64,000 bases of DNA, from NCBI GenBank assembly GCA_963942565.1, contig OZ012699.1, positions 30,005,909 to 30,069,908 on the forward strand, written 5' to 3'. This document shows, in pieces, positions 46,786 to 58,700 of the stretch. Each line of letters starts with the position of its first letter. The stretch's first letter is position 1. Made by a program: the position numbers and the translations under genes. The notes under the pieces were generated by a model that had not been told where the DNA came from, did no database searches, and saw only the letters and a program-made list of their open reading frames with translations. The stretch comes from Maea johnstoni. Taxonomy: Eukaryota; Annelida; Polychaeta; Spionida; Magelonidae.

Positions 46786-47190
46786 ACTATTAATGTCGTT
46801 CACTGGTATTTGAATAGAATTTGTTTCAAAAATAATTCAATTGAAATATCTGATAGGCTCAATTGGTCATGTTTTGGTAAGCGTCCCAGTTAAACAGTGC
46901 TATAAGTTTTTGGTTTGTCGCACATTTTGAAGCATGTCGCACGCTGGTGCAACAATGCGACAGTTGAACACCCGTGTTAAGATTAGACAAACTATTAATT
47001 GCGTTCACTGGTATTTGAATAGAATTTGTTTCAAAAATAATTCAATTGAAATATCTGATAGGCTCAATTGGTCATGTTTTGGTAAGCTTCACAGTTAAAC
47101 AGTGCTATAAGTTTTTGGTTTGTCGCACATTTCGAAGCATGTCGCACGCGGGTGCAACAATGCGACAGTTGAATACCCGTGTTGGGAGCC
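46781..47190. repeat. ~204 bp tandem duplication
   Basis: GACAAACTATTAAT begins at 46781 and again at 46985. Both copies continue through CACTGGTATTTGAATAGAAT, TGATAGGCTCAATTGGTCAT and GTTTGTCGCACATTT with few differences. The unit is unrelated to the 204 bp satellite; the equal length is likely a coincidence. Confidence 0.8.
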
Positions 47191-47341
47191 CAATACAGTT
47201 TCTGTATTGGGATCCTAACAATGCATTTCAAAATGTTCATTGTTCGGAGCCCACTATTTTGTGAAAAGGAGTTGGACAGAAAACGGTTCATCCAAAAGAT
47301 TCCTGGGGATTACCCTGAGTGAAAGCCTAGCCAAGAGGTTA

Positions 47342-47570
47342 GGCCTAAAAAAAGTTGTTTGTTTCCTGTAACCTTACCCTAACAAGATTTTATTCAAAAA
47401 AATCCCTACCCTTAAGTTTTTTTCCGCGCTCCCAACTCCTAATCAACGTAAAACATGCATAAAACACACATTTCTGACCAAAAAAATAATGCAAAAAATC
47501 TTTTTTTTACCGACCTACCTACCCTATTTTTTTTCAGAACGTTACAGGAAACAAACATTTTTTCTTGGCC
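47342..47570. mobile_element. Harbinger-like MITE
   Basis: 229 bp, GGCC ends, TTA on both sides (47339-47341, 47571-47573). Same family as 44945-45174. Confidence 0.8.
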
Positions 47571-48099
47571 TTACAATTGCAGCCAGAGCCCTGTTCAACA
47601 GCAGTACTCCTAGAGAAGTTGCTATATTTAAGCACTAAAATTCAAAAAGCGAAATATTTGTAGCAGAATTTTAGGATCAGCTGTTACCAACGTTTTATTC
47701 TATTGATGACAAAACAGTATATGGTTGAAAAAACAACTTTTATCAATGATGCAAATATAGTTACAAAAAAGCAAAGTTAGATAAATCAACTTGCTTGCAA
47801 GAGAAATTGTATCAAAACTAGAAATATTTTTGTATAAAGTCAATAAATATCAAAAATGACAATATGGCAACATTTATCAAACATTTTCAATAAAGTAAAA
47901 CAATTAAAATTGCTCAAAATATCTATCACACAATTTCCATAATGCACCATCCCTTGATTTTCATGCAAAGAATACACTAAACTTTCCATTCACAAGATGC
48001 GCTGTCCATGTCCATCATCAGGAATGTGAATTTTGGAGTTGTGTTTACCATCACTTTATCTCTCCACACTGAAACTAAATAGTAACAAGAGAGCCGTGC
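47571..48099. other. AT-rich spacer, no gene seen
   Basis: A-rich sequence with no exon signals or recognisable repeats. Confidence 0.35.
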
Positions 48100-48372
48100 T
48101 GACTGTGTCTAAAATTGGGCATCTAAAATGTTTAAGGGGGATCACATTATACTCATATTTCAACCATAAACATGTATAAATTCATCAAAATAAGGCATCA
48201 TATCATTAAACAATGTCATGGGAATTATAAGATGAAAAAATTCAATTTTAAGCTTGAGATTGAGATTTTTAGAAATTCCACACTAAAGAAATTGGGTGTC
48301 CTGAGGGGTTCTTTTTAAGGGTTTGGGTGTCCAAAAAGGCACCCAGGCGCCATGCTGGCTAAGACCATGGCT
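48100..48372. mobile_element. hAT-like MITE copy, left end missing
   Basis: Matches 39097-39391 from AAAATTGGGCATCTAAAAT-type sequence to TGCTGGCTAAGACCATGG. Confidence 0.6.
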
Positions 48373-48553
48373 GTGCATGATTGAGGTAACTAAGATTACC
48401 TGGGAAAATCACTACCAAGCATAAGACACTGTCAAGCACCTTGAGACGTGAGAAAGTTACCAGTGACTTATGGTTAGGCAATGGTTTTCCCAGGCGGGTA
48501 CTCACACCGATTTCCCCGCAATATACACCAGGAAACTCACAATCAAGCTTAAA

Positions 48554-48758
48554 CCCTTCTGCTGCTGGTGGCCATTTTGGCCAATACAAAATGATGCAAA
48601 AAACTTGAAAAATAACTGGAACCCTGGCACATGGGTATTCATCTGAGAGTACTCAATGAGAGCTATCCAATGAATACCAACATGACAAGGTTTAGATGTT
48701 TTTCAAAAATCTTTGCTTCCTTGTGCTTTGGACAAAAGTAGCCTCAGCATTGGAAGGG
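48554..48758. mobile_element. piggyBac-like MITE (group B)
   Basis: Begins CCCTTCTGCTGCTGG and ends CATTGGAAGGG. TTAA follows at 48759-48762 and a TTAA plus one extra A precedes it. Opposite orientation to the copy at 40832. Confidence 0.65.
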
Positions 48759-50002
48759 TTAATAAGGCAGAGAACTCAATTGTTGATTTATAAAGTTACA
48801 AATCCACACATGACCCCAAGGTAAAGAAATAATACAATGGGAACTCACATAGCTCAACAGTACCAGGTAGTCAGGCGGGGCAGGTTGGACCCAAGATCAG
48901 AGAGTCCAGCCAGGTGGCCTGGTTGCCCAGCCAATTTGATAGCAATTACCTTGTTTGACCTTGACTTAGAGACAATAAAAAAGATATTATTTCTTAAAAC
49001 TTAAGTTTTGATGTCATTTCTGTATTTTTTTTCTCGCTTATTTTATTTCTGCCTTTACCCTCTATGACTTTTCAAGGTTGATGTCAACTATATTGTTATT
49101 CAACAGATTCTGTTATGAATTCAATTAATGTACCTCTTAATTTCCATTATAATGTTAAATAATCAAGCAGAGCAGGTTGAGGGCTGTTCCGCTTGCCCGA
49201 AATGTTGTTTTTTCCATGATTAGATAGTCATGACTATGGGGCTATCTGTTATGTCGAGCCCTGTGAATAGATATTTTGATCAATTATTTGTCAGGATCTG
49301 CAGTGCTTCTTTAAAACATTTAACAAACAACCAAAACATAATAATACAAAAACTATAACAAGAAACAAAGAACAAGGAACTCGAACAGCAACTCAAACAA
49401 CTTGTAACCTAAATATTGCAATATACCTTTTGTAAACAACTAGTTGCAAAACATATAAAGAATAAAATCATATACTATACAATAGAGGTAAAACAAAACA
49501 AGTGTGACACTCATGGACAGACTGCCTCCTTTTCACTTATCTACATTTCTTATGATCCTGATTGAAACTTGCTTGCCAAAGTTTAATTGCGTGTATGTGT
49601 GCCTGTCTGAGAGAGAGAGAGACAGACAGAGACAGAGAGAGAGACAGACAGACAGAGAGCTAGAGAGAGAGAAATACGAGAGAGAGAGAGAGAAAGACAG
49701 AGACAGAGAGAGAGAGAGAGAGGGGGGGAGAGAGATTAGATGAGTTGACAGGATAATAGTGTAAAACGGAAGTAATCGCCAAATTGAAAACTCACAAAAT
49801 TCTCCATTTAACATTGTATTTTCCATAGTTAATCTATGGCAAGATCTGATAACTTAAATACATCTGAACCGAGTGAGACAAAGTGCAAATGTTACAATTA
49901 GAATAGACCTTACAAACTTATACAGGAAGAGATGCTGTACTAAGCTGATAATCATTTATACTGTGATAGGAGTTTTGCATACAATATAAATATGATGATA
50001 TC
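48759..50002. other. Spacer with GA microsatellite
   Basis: A (GA)n-rich microsatellite covers about 49608-49735. An eroded CAGGG-type end (GTCGAGCCCTG) lies at about 49252-49262. No gene is seen. Confidence 0.5.
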
Positions 50003-50006
50003 TTAA

Positions 50007-50228
50007 CCCATTAACGCGTACAGCGGCCAAAACCAGCCTGACAACTTTTATGAAAATTTACAGACTTGGGCATAATTGGCAAAATATTTGAAGGAGAAAT
50101 GTTGATCAGAGCATTACCAACAACTCTCCTTCAAATATGTTGTAAAATCATTCTCAATTCAAAATTTATTGTCCAAAGTATCATAGATCCAGACGACAAT
50201 TTCTGGATGAAGATTGAGCATTAATGGG
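50007..50228. mobile_element. piggyBac-like MITE (group C)
   Basis: Begins CCCATTAACGCG and ends GAGCATTAATGGG, with TTAA on both sides (50003-50006, 50229-50232), 222 bp. A second, right-truncated copy starts near 54489. Confidence 0.75.
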
Positions 50229-50425
50229 TTAACCCTGTTTTTTATTCCCATGTCACAGGTAACAGACTCTTGCCCCTGTCATGGACAGATTTGGTACAAT
50301 AAACCCTCATATCCAACTTCCTGATTCCTCTCAGCCTCCCCCCCCCCCCCCCTCCCCACCTAGACCTCAAATTGATCTGAATCGAGAGATCACCTCAATC
50401 ATCTGATGATAAAAGATCCTACGCC

Positions 50426-50588
50426 TTCAAACGCTGTGGCTACTTTCACCAACAACACAAGGGCGCAAAGATTTTTGAAAAATACATAAACCCTGTCATG
50501 TTGGTACTCATTGCTAAGCTCTCATTACATGCTATCAGATGAGTTCCCATGTGCCAGGGTTTCAGTAATTTCTCAGTTTTTTGGCATC
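50426..50588. mobile_element. piggyBac-like MITE (group B), partial
   Basis: Matches 40832-41036 from GGCTACTTTC to TTTTTTGGCATCA; the right end is missing. It lies just downstream of the metallopeptidase gene's stop codon. Confidence 0.6.
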
Positions 50589-50706
50589 AGGAGTTATTTT
50601 CACTATAAATACACTGCAATTTCGCTATTGGAGGAGTATGACAAGAGTAAGAAAAGTGCTTGGGGAAAACGGCTCTTGATGATAATAATTTCAAAAATGT
50701 TGCATC

Positions 50707-53700
50707 CTATGTTCTTGTGGCAATAAGTTTCATTATAAGTTCCTTGAGTAGCTTAGAATTACTTCTCTTTCCATGTGAAGCTTTGTACTGGTACGGCTCC
50801 TCAGTCACCATAAATTTGATATTAGTAGCACTGCGAGAAGCAACCATAGTAGTTGAAGGGGTTCTGATAGTAGTTGTAGGCATTCTGGTTTTAGTAGTAG
50901 GTGTTCTGGTTTTAGTTGTAGGTGTTCTGATAGTAGTTGTAGGTGTTCTGGTTTTAGTTGTAAGTGTTCTGATAGTAGTTGTAGGTGTTCTGGTTTTAGT
51001 TATAAGTGTTCTGATAGTAGTTGTAGGCATTCTGGTTTTAGTTGTAGGCATTCTGCTAGTAGTTTTAGGCGTTCTGGTTTTAGTTGCAGGTTTTCTGGTA
51101 GTAGTTGTAGGTGTTCCGGTTGTAGTTGTAGGCGTTCTGGTTTTAGTTGCAGGTTTTCTGGTAGTAGTTGTAGGTGTTCCGGTTGTAGTTGTAGGTGTTG
51201 TGGTTGTATTTGTAGGTGGTTTGGTTGTAGTTGTAGGTGGTTTGGTTGTAGTTGTAGGTGTTCTGGAAGTAGTTGTTTGTGTTCTAGTTGTAGTTGTAGG
51301 CATTTTAATAGTAGTTGTTGGTGTTCTGGTTATAGTTGTTAGTATTCTGAAAGTTGTAGTATTTGATGCTCTAAACTGAGTTGTAGGCGTCTGGATTGCA
51401 TCTGTTGTTGGTGTTCTGATTGCATCCGTTACCGGTGTTCTGACTACATCTGTTGTTGGTGTTCTGACTACATCTGTTGTTGGTGTTCTGACTACATCTG
51501 TTGTTGGTGTTCTGACAACATCTGTTGTAGGTGTTCTGCTTGCATCTGTTGTAGGTGTTCTGCTTGCATCTGTTGTTGGTGTTCTGATTGCCTCTGTTGT
51601 AGGTGTTCTGATTGCATCTGTTGTAGGTGTTCTGATTGCATCTGTTGTTGGTGTTCTGATTGCATATGTAGTTGGTGTTCTGATTGCATCTGTTGTTGGT
51701 GTTCTGGTTTCATCTGTTGTAGGTGTTCTGATTGCATCTGTTGTTGGTGTTCTGAGTGCATCTGTTGTTGGTGTTCTGATTGCATCTGTTGTTGGTGTTC
51801 TGATTTCCTCTGTTGTTGGTTTTCTGGTTTCATCTGTTGTAGGTGTTCTGATTTCCTCTGTTGTTGGTGTTCTGGTTGCATCTGTTGTAGGTGTTCTGAT
51901 TGCATCTGTTGTTGGTGTTCTGATTGCATCTGTTGTTGGTGTTCTGATTGCATCTGTTGTAAGTATTCTGATTGCATCTGTTGTTGGTGTTCTGATTGCA
52001 TCTGTTGTTGGTGTTCTGACTGCATCTGTTGTTGGTGTTCTGATTGCATCTGTTGTTGGTGTTCTGATTGCATCTGTTGTTGGTGTTCTGATTGCATCCG
52101 TTGCAGGTGTTCTGACTACATCTGTTGTAGGTGTTCTGATTGCATCCGTTGTTGGCGTTCTGTCTACATCCGTTGTCAATATTCTGATTGCATCTGGTGT
52201 TGGTGTTCTGATTTCATCTGGTGTAGGTGTTCTGACTGCACTTGTTGTTGGTGTTCCAATTGCATCTGTTGTAGGTGTTCTGCCTGCAACTGTTGTCTGT
52301 GTTTTTGAGGTAGATGATAGGGCTGATCTGACTGTAGAGGTCGCAGGCATGCCATAAGTGGCAGTTAAGTCCACCCAATAGAAACTTGAATATGCGTAGA
52401 TCAATATATAGTAGTATCCTGTAATGGAAACAATAACATATAGTAATCATCTTTCTGTAATGCTAGATAGTTAACACTATGCACCCTGCATGATTTGTAT
52501 TGTTATCATTCATCCTTAGATGTTATAGCTAATTCAAGATAACAATGAGCAAAGGGAATGGGTTTGTAAGTTTCAACTGTGTGCCTGTAAGAACAGGTTT
52601 GGTTTCTATTAGTGTTCAGGCCAAACACACCTGTCCATTTCTAGAAATATTGGTCAGTTTGTGGTTAGCAGTTTCTGATTGTGGAGAACTAGAACATAGG
52701 GGGAACTAAACGGGCAATTGGTACATGGGACACTAGTAGTCTATATAAGATGTAGAGATTGTGGTACTTGAGATATGATACCCCTGGAGAGCCTCCCTAC
52801 TCTGTGACCCAGAAAACCTACTTGGCTACTGGCAGAACCCATCTTCATACTTTACAAGTGGACATGTAGAGGTCACACGTCCACCTGTAGGGTCTATCAA
52901 TCTTTTGTGCAGAGTGAATGGACTATACTCCTGAACTTGTACTATTGCTCGTTGTTAGCTTGAATTAGCAATAAAAGGGCAACATTAAACAATAAAGAGA
53001 AATTAGGATAAAGTATAGCAAGGTGCCGTTATTTTCTGCTGTTGGGCCATCACACTGGATGCCAACAAATAAAAGGTAGCAGAGACACTCATGTGTACTG
53101 AATTTACAGGTAGCTGTCAAGTTGAAATGAAAATACCTGTTTTACAATTTCAATTAAAAACTATTTTATGGAAAGTAAAGGACTTTAGTTATCAGCCAGT
53201 AAAACATTCCCCCAGATAAAATGCCTCGGGTGGGGGGGGGGGGGGGATGCTCCAATTTACTGATTCTCCACCAATTATTACATTTTTCAGAAGGACCCAA
53301 CATACAATGGTTTTGTACTTTTTGAATGGTTTAAAAGACCACCAATGTTTTTCTTTTAAACATAGACCCCTAAAACAATTTTTCTGTTTTTTTGATTATG
53401 CATACATTACAATGATTTGGTATTCAGTTACACAATTGCAAAATCGGCACTTCCGGTTGCTGAAAACATTCTTTTTTTCAAATTTATGAAATATGGGAAT
53501 AAAATAAATGTTAGATTTATGATCTTACATTTGTTCTCCGCTACATTTTATATCATTTGCAATTCAGACAAAGACACGTTGTAATTATAATAATAAGCAT
53601 AATAATTATTCATATTGAAAATATCATTAATGATATAATTATAAATTACACCATTATTACCATTTTCATTATAATTGTTATTATCATTGGTGTTATTATA

Positions 53701-55743
53701 ATCATTAATCTCAATATTATTATCATTATCATTATCATTATTATCATTATCATCATCAGCAGCATCATCATCATCATTGCTAATCTCAACGTGATTATCT
53801 TTTCATAATGATCTTCATCATGACTCCTATTCTCACAGGGCTTAACATTAAGAAAAAACTTCATAAGCCCAGCAGGGCTAGTTACCGAAACTTTTACTAG
53901 CCCTGAAATAGTTTTGCTAGCCCTGATATTAATGACAACTCTTTTCAAATAGTGACCTCTGTTGATATAATAGCCTCTGTTGATAACTTGAAAAGAATAC
54001 AGTGTATTGTGGTAAATTGAGTTAAATTATCATCCAGTTATGCTGAGCCAAAGGTGGGCTTCATAATTTTTCAAGCGCTGGTATTCTAATTCTATCTAGC
54101 CCCTCAGGGCTACTCACAGGTAAAATTTGCTAGCCCTGACCCTCAATAACTAGCCCGGGGCTACAGGGCTAGCCTTAACGTCGAGCCCTGTCTCATAATT
54201 ATTTTATTACCACATTTATAATCATCCAAATCATTGTGATTTTCCTCATTTACCTGGCAGGACATGGTTGAAGCGGACTCTCTCTACAGTACCAACCCCA
54301 ATAGACTTGGCATTGCTCCCTACGACTGGCTTGGCGTTGTGTTTCACGTAGATATCGGCATCTCCACTTCCGCCGCCTGTCTGTATCACAAGCGAGCCAT
54401 TCCAAGCTCGCAGGGGAACATAGACGCACATCATGTGTGTATCTCCTATGTAAGGGAAAAAAGCAGTAACCAGGGATTGACTTTAACCCATTAACACTAA
54501 CAGCAGCCAAAAACAGCCTGACAATTATGATGAAACCTTACAGGAATCAGCAAAGTTAGAAAAATATTTGATGGAGAAATGTTAGTCAGGACATTCATTA
54601 CCAACAACTCTCCTTCAAATATTTTATAAAATCATTCTCAGTTCTTAAGCTATTGTTGAAAGTATTGTAGAACCACACTTATTGCAGAAATGGAAAAGCA
54701 GCAATTACTTCAATAACTTAATGTAATACCAATATAAGATATCTAAAATGATGCTTTACTTCCCCCATTTTGATATCAGTAAAGGTAAAGGTATTCGGTT
54801 TATAGTCTTGTATCCACCGAAGCCCTCGTACAACCTTCCTTCCCTAGCAGGCCTGTACATACGGAACCAATTTCAATCCCCCCAAGGGATATTCCAGAGC
54901 AGTTGGAAGCATATGGTGCACAAGCTCTAAGCACTACCACTGCAGCTGGGTAGACTGAGGCAATATGGAATAAACTGTCTTGCACAAGGACAGATCAAAG
55001 TGCCCCGGTCGAGAATTGAACCAGCGACCTGCTGATTACTAGTCCAACACCTAACCAACTGAGCTACTTTGACTACATCAGTGTCATACTGAGTAATGTT
55101 ACGCCAACTTCCTGATAACCAGAAGTCACTGGCAACTTTTCAGGATATGGTACTGACCCTAAGAGCTGTCTGGTACTTTTCCATTTACTCCATGCTGAGT
55201 TTGCGAACGAACGGTTCAGTAAGAAGTACTATAAGTATTTGCACATAAATGAATGCAGAGTAGCCATACACAAATATACAATTTAAGCCATTCCAATTTA
55301 ATTACTTGTCTTACGAGCTCCGGAGGCAGGAAATGAGCCATATTTGGAATAAAAAAAAAAGTTTAAAAATGTGGGTTTTTCAATTCATTTTTTTTTTTTA
55401 GAGTCTGCCGACTAGGACTGGTACCGAGATGTTTCTAACAGCCTATTCCCAACTAAGTAAAATCAATCAATCAATTAATCCTTTTGGCCTTTTGGATGAG
55501 CCTCGGACTAGACTCAAATTTGGAGATCGCGCTTTCTCCATTAGTGCACTGAGATTATGGAATGCGCTTATACAACACCTGAAGGATTCTACATCGTGTC
55601 AGGCCTTCAAGAAGTGTCTCAAAACACACCTTTTCAGGCTCGCCCATTGAGGCGTTGTTGACTATGAGTCTATGACTCAAACTATGACAATGTACAGCGC
55701 TTTTGAACATTTTATGAATGGAAATGGCGCTATATAAATTCCA

Positions 55744-55797
<54 letters not shown>

Positions 55798-58700
55798 CCC
55801 TGTAACCTAAAAGGGTGGGAGATATACATCCTCAAATCTGAGGCTCTAATACAGCATTGATAAATTCCTGTAGTTGATTGAATCACCCTTACAATGAATA
55901 TTCTTAAAACTTGCACTTTTTTTTCTTTTTTTTTCTAAATCCTTTTTGTCTGTAAGACACCCAAGTCGACTTTTTTTATTATTTTTTTTGGAGTCTGACA
56001 GAATTTTTTTCCAAAAAAGCTCGTAAGACAAGCAATTAAATTGGAGTGGCCTTACCCCTGAAAGAAAGTTGGTCACTGGCAACTTTTAAGATATGGTACT
56101 AACCTTTTGTGCTGTCTGGTACTTCCCGTGGTACTCCGTTGCTGAGTTTGTGAACGAACGGTTCAGTAAGAAGTATACGCATTCGCACATCCCTGAATGC
56201 AGAGTAGCCATACACACATATATAATATACCCCTGAAAAAAAAGTTGGTCAAATGCAGTTATTGGTATGAGAATGGCTATGATTTAAGTTTTGTAATGTT
56301 TGAGTGGTGTATATAAATTTCAAGCCTCCCTTTAAATCTTACAGTTAGTTGTAATATAGTTAAGTTGACAGACGAGTATGCTTTATGCATTGCGCAGTAC
56401 TGAAAACGGTTTGCTAAACCTCGGTGGTCAAACGGTCCGTCAAAATGAATAGTTTAGTGGTCCACCAGAAAAATTAGTGGTCCATATCACTTTGATAACC
56501 AAAATGGTAGCCAACAGCCATTTCATAACTGAACATTCATGGTTAATTGTGATTAATTTGTGAATTGTGACAATTATAATCTATTTAGGACAAAATGTGA
56601 AACTGAATGTGATGCTTACTAAATTAATGTGGTCAGAATATTTAGCAGACTTTCTGGGCAAGTAAACATTTTACTAGCCCATTCAAATTTTTGGTAGAAA
56701 CGGACCGGTGGGCTACTGTCTATTTTCACCACTGCATTTGAATATCACATTTGTATAGTGATCCGGCTGAACTGCTAATGAGGATCCAGTCATCAGTGTG
56801 GACACAAACCCTCAAACTCACATACCATATACAAATCGATTGCAAAACGAGAGAATAGCAACAAACTATAGCTGTCAGGTTACACTGTTGAGATGTAACT
56901 GATAGTAACTGTAAGGCCTAAAATAAGAAATTGTTTATTTCCTGTAACGGTCCGAAAAAGAATAGGGTAGGTAGGTCAGTAAGAAATTTTTTTTTTGCAT
57001 AATTTTTTTGGTCAAAAATGTGTGTATTATGCATGTTTTACGATGATTGGGAGTTGGGAGGGCAGAAAAAACTTTAGGGTTGTGATTTTTTTGAATAAAA
57101 ACTTGTTAGGGTAGGGTTACAGGAAACAAACAACTTTTTTTTTAAATGAGGTATCCTCAAGAAATAGTGTCGTGTGACGATTAACTTACCGGTCTTTAGG
57201 TTTGCGATAGTGATGTTTTCTTCGCTGTGAATATGGTAGGACCTTATGTCGTAAACCTCCCGCGTTGCCCTTTGACCTTTCCTGAGATAGAGATCAGGAT
57301 CTCCCTGTCCTCCCCACAATGTCACGCTCAGCACAACTATACCTTCCGCAACGAAGACCTTGTAATGCCCACTCCCTCTTCTAACACTGCTCAAGACCAG
57401 GAGCGTACCATTTTGTACTTCAACAGCGCCACCTATAGGTGTAGTTGGGAGAGGAGTCGTTGTACTTGAGAACGTTGTAGCAGGCGTGACCTCTGCCTCG
57501 ATTCTTAAGCCGGAGAAGGCTTCGTGAGCATGGAGTAGAATAAAGTATGGACCTGAAACAAAACGGTCAGAGCTTAAGTAAACTCATCATGATAATTATG
57601 TCCAAATGAGTCTTCTCCTTCGTATTATTTATATGGTAGTAAAAATGCATGAGACCTAAAAATGAGACCTAATGCATGAGACCTAAAAATGAGACCTAAT
57701 GCATGAGACCTAAAAATGAGACCTAATGCATGAGACCTAAAAATGAGACCTAATGCATGAGACCTAAAAATGAGACCTAATGCATGAGACCTAAAAATGA
57801 GACCTAATGCATGAGACCTAAAAATGAGACCTAATGCATGAGACCTAAAAATGATGAGTACCCATATGCCAGGGTTTCAGTCATTTTGAGGTGTTTTGAC
57901 TTATTTTGTACTGGCTAAATTTGCTATCAGCAGCATTAGGTTAATAAAAAGGGCTTAAAGTCGAACAGAACTCACCCTGCTACTCTCTTTGAATATTTAG
58001 CATAAATATATATACATTCAGTTCATATTTTCAAATCCAGATGGCCTATTCAAAAGGTTCTATATAATTACCGTATTCCTCTGATTAAGCACACAGACCC
58101 AAAATATCTGCAACTCCCCTTTTTATCCGAAAAATGTTCACAGGGTCAATTATTTAGCCAGCGGACATTAGTTTATGGCCTTCTGAACCTCCCTAAACTC
58201 CCCCGCAAACGTATGTTTCCTTACCTTAACATAAGGCAGTTGTACAGACCGTATAAATTGATGGTATAATGATGTGCTTTCGTCTAAGATTGTATATTTT
58301 GTCGCTTGAACATGTCGTGCTATCAATTCTAGGCTTGCCATCACTCAAGGGTCCAATCAGACATGGCGTAATATAAGACCAAAAGGGCACGATGCGGTCA
58401 AGAACATAGTGCTAAGGCCTAAAAAAAAAAATGTTTGGTTCCTATTACCCTACCCTACCTAGTTTTTGTCCCCTACCCTAAAGTTTTTTTTGCCAATCCT
58501 ACTGAAAAATGAATTGTTCCTTCCCAAAATATTGCCTCGCCATCCTAAATACCAATTCTCCAACCATTAAATTATAAATTTCTGGATGAACAGAAGCAGG
58601 GGCCTACAATTAATGCATATAAAGACAATTACAACAAGGCAAACCTTTATCAAAGCCATCCAACTCGAGGGAATCGTGCAAGTTAAAGAATAAAAAAAAA

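Noticed and set aside
50660-51379. Long plus-strand Val/Leu-rich open frame of 239 codons
   Set aside because: It is the complement of the coding minisatellite in the peptidase's last exon; the repeats keep several frames open. The minus strand fits the splice model and PPC strand.
55005-55075. tRNA-Thr gene on the minus strand
   Set aside because: Boxes A and B are present, but the stem matches are imperfect and the sequence runs into a SINE body with a short repeat tail and flanking duplications.
56104-56200. Downstream acceptor (GCATTCAG) for exon 4
   Set aside because: It breaks the phase with exon 3 and loses the PPC strand GVYYICVYGYSAF; the upstream TTTTTTTTTCAG keeps both.
57645-57853. 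CRISPR-like regular repeats
   Set aside because: Perfect tandem copies without unique spacers in an animal intron; this is a minisatellite. The same applies to 37985-38285.
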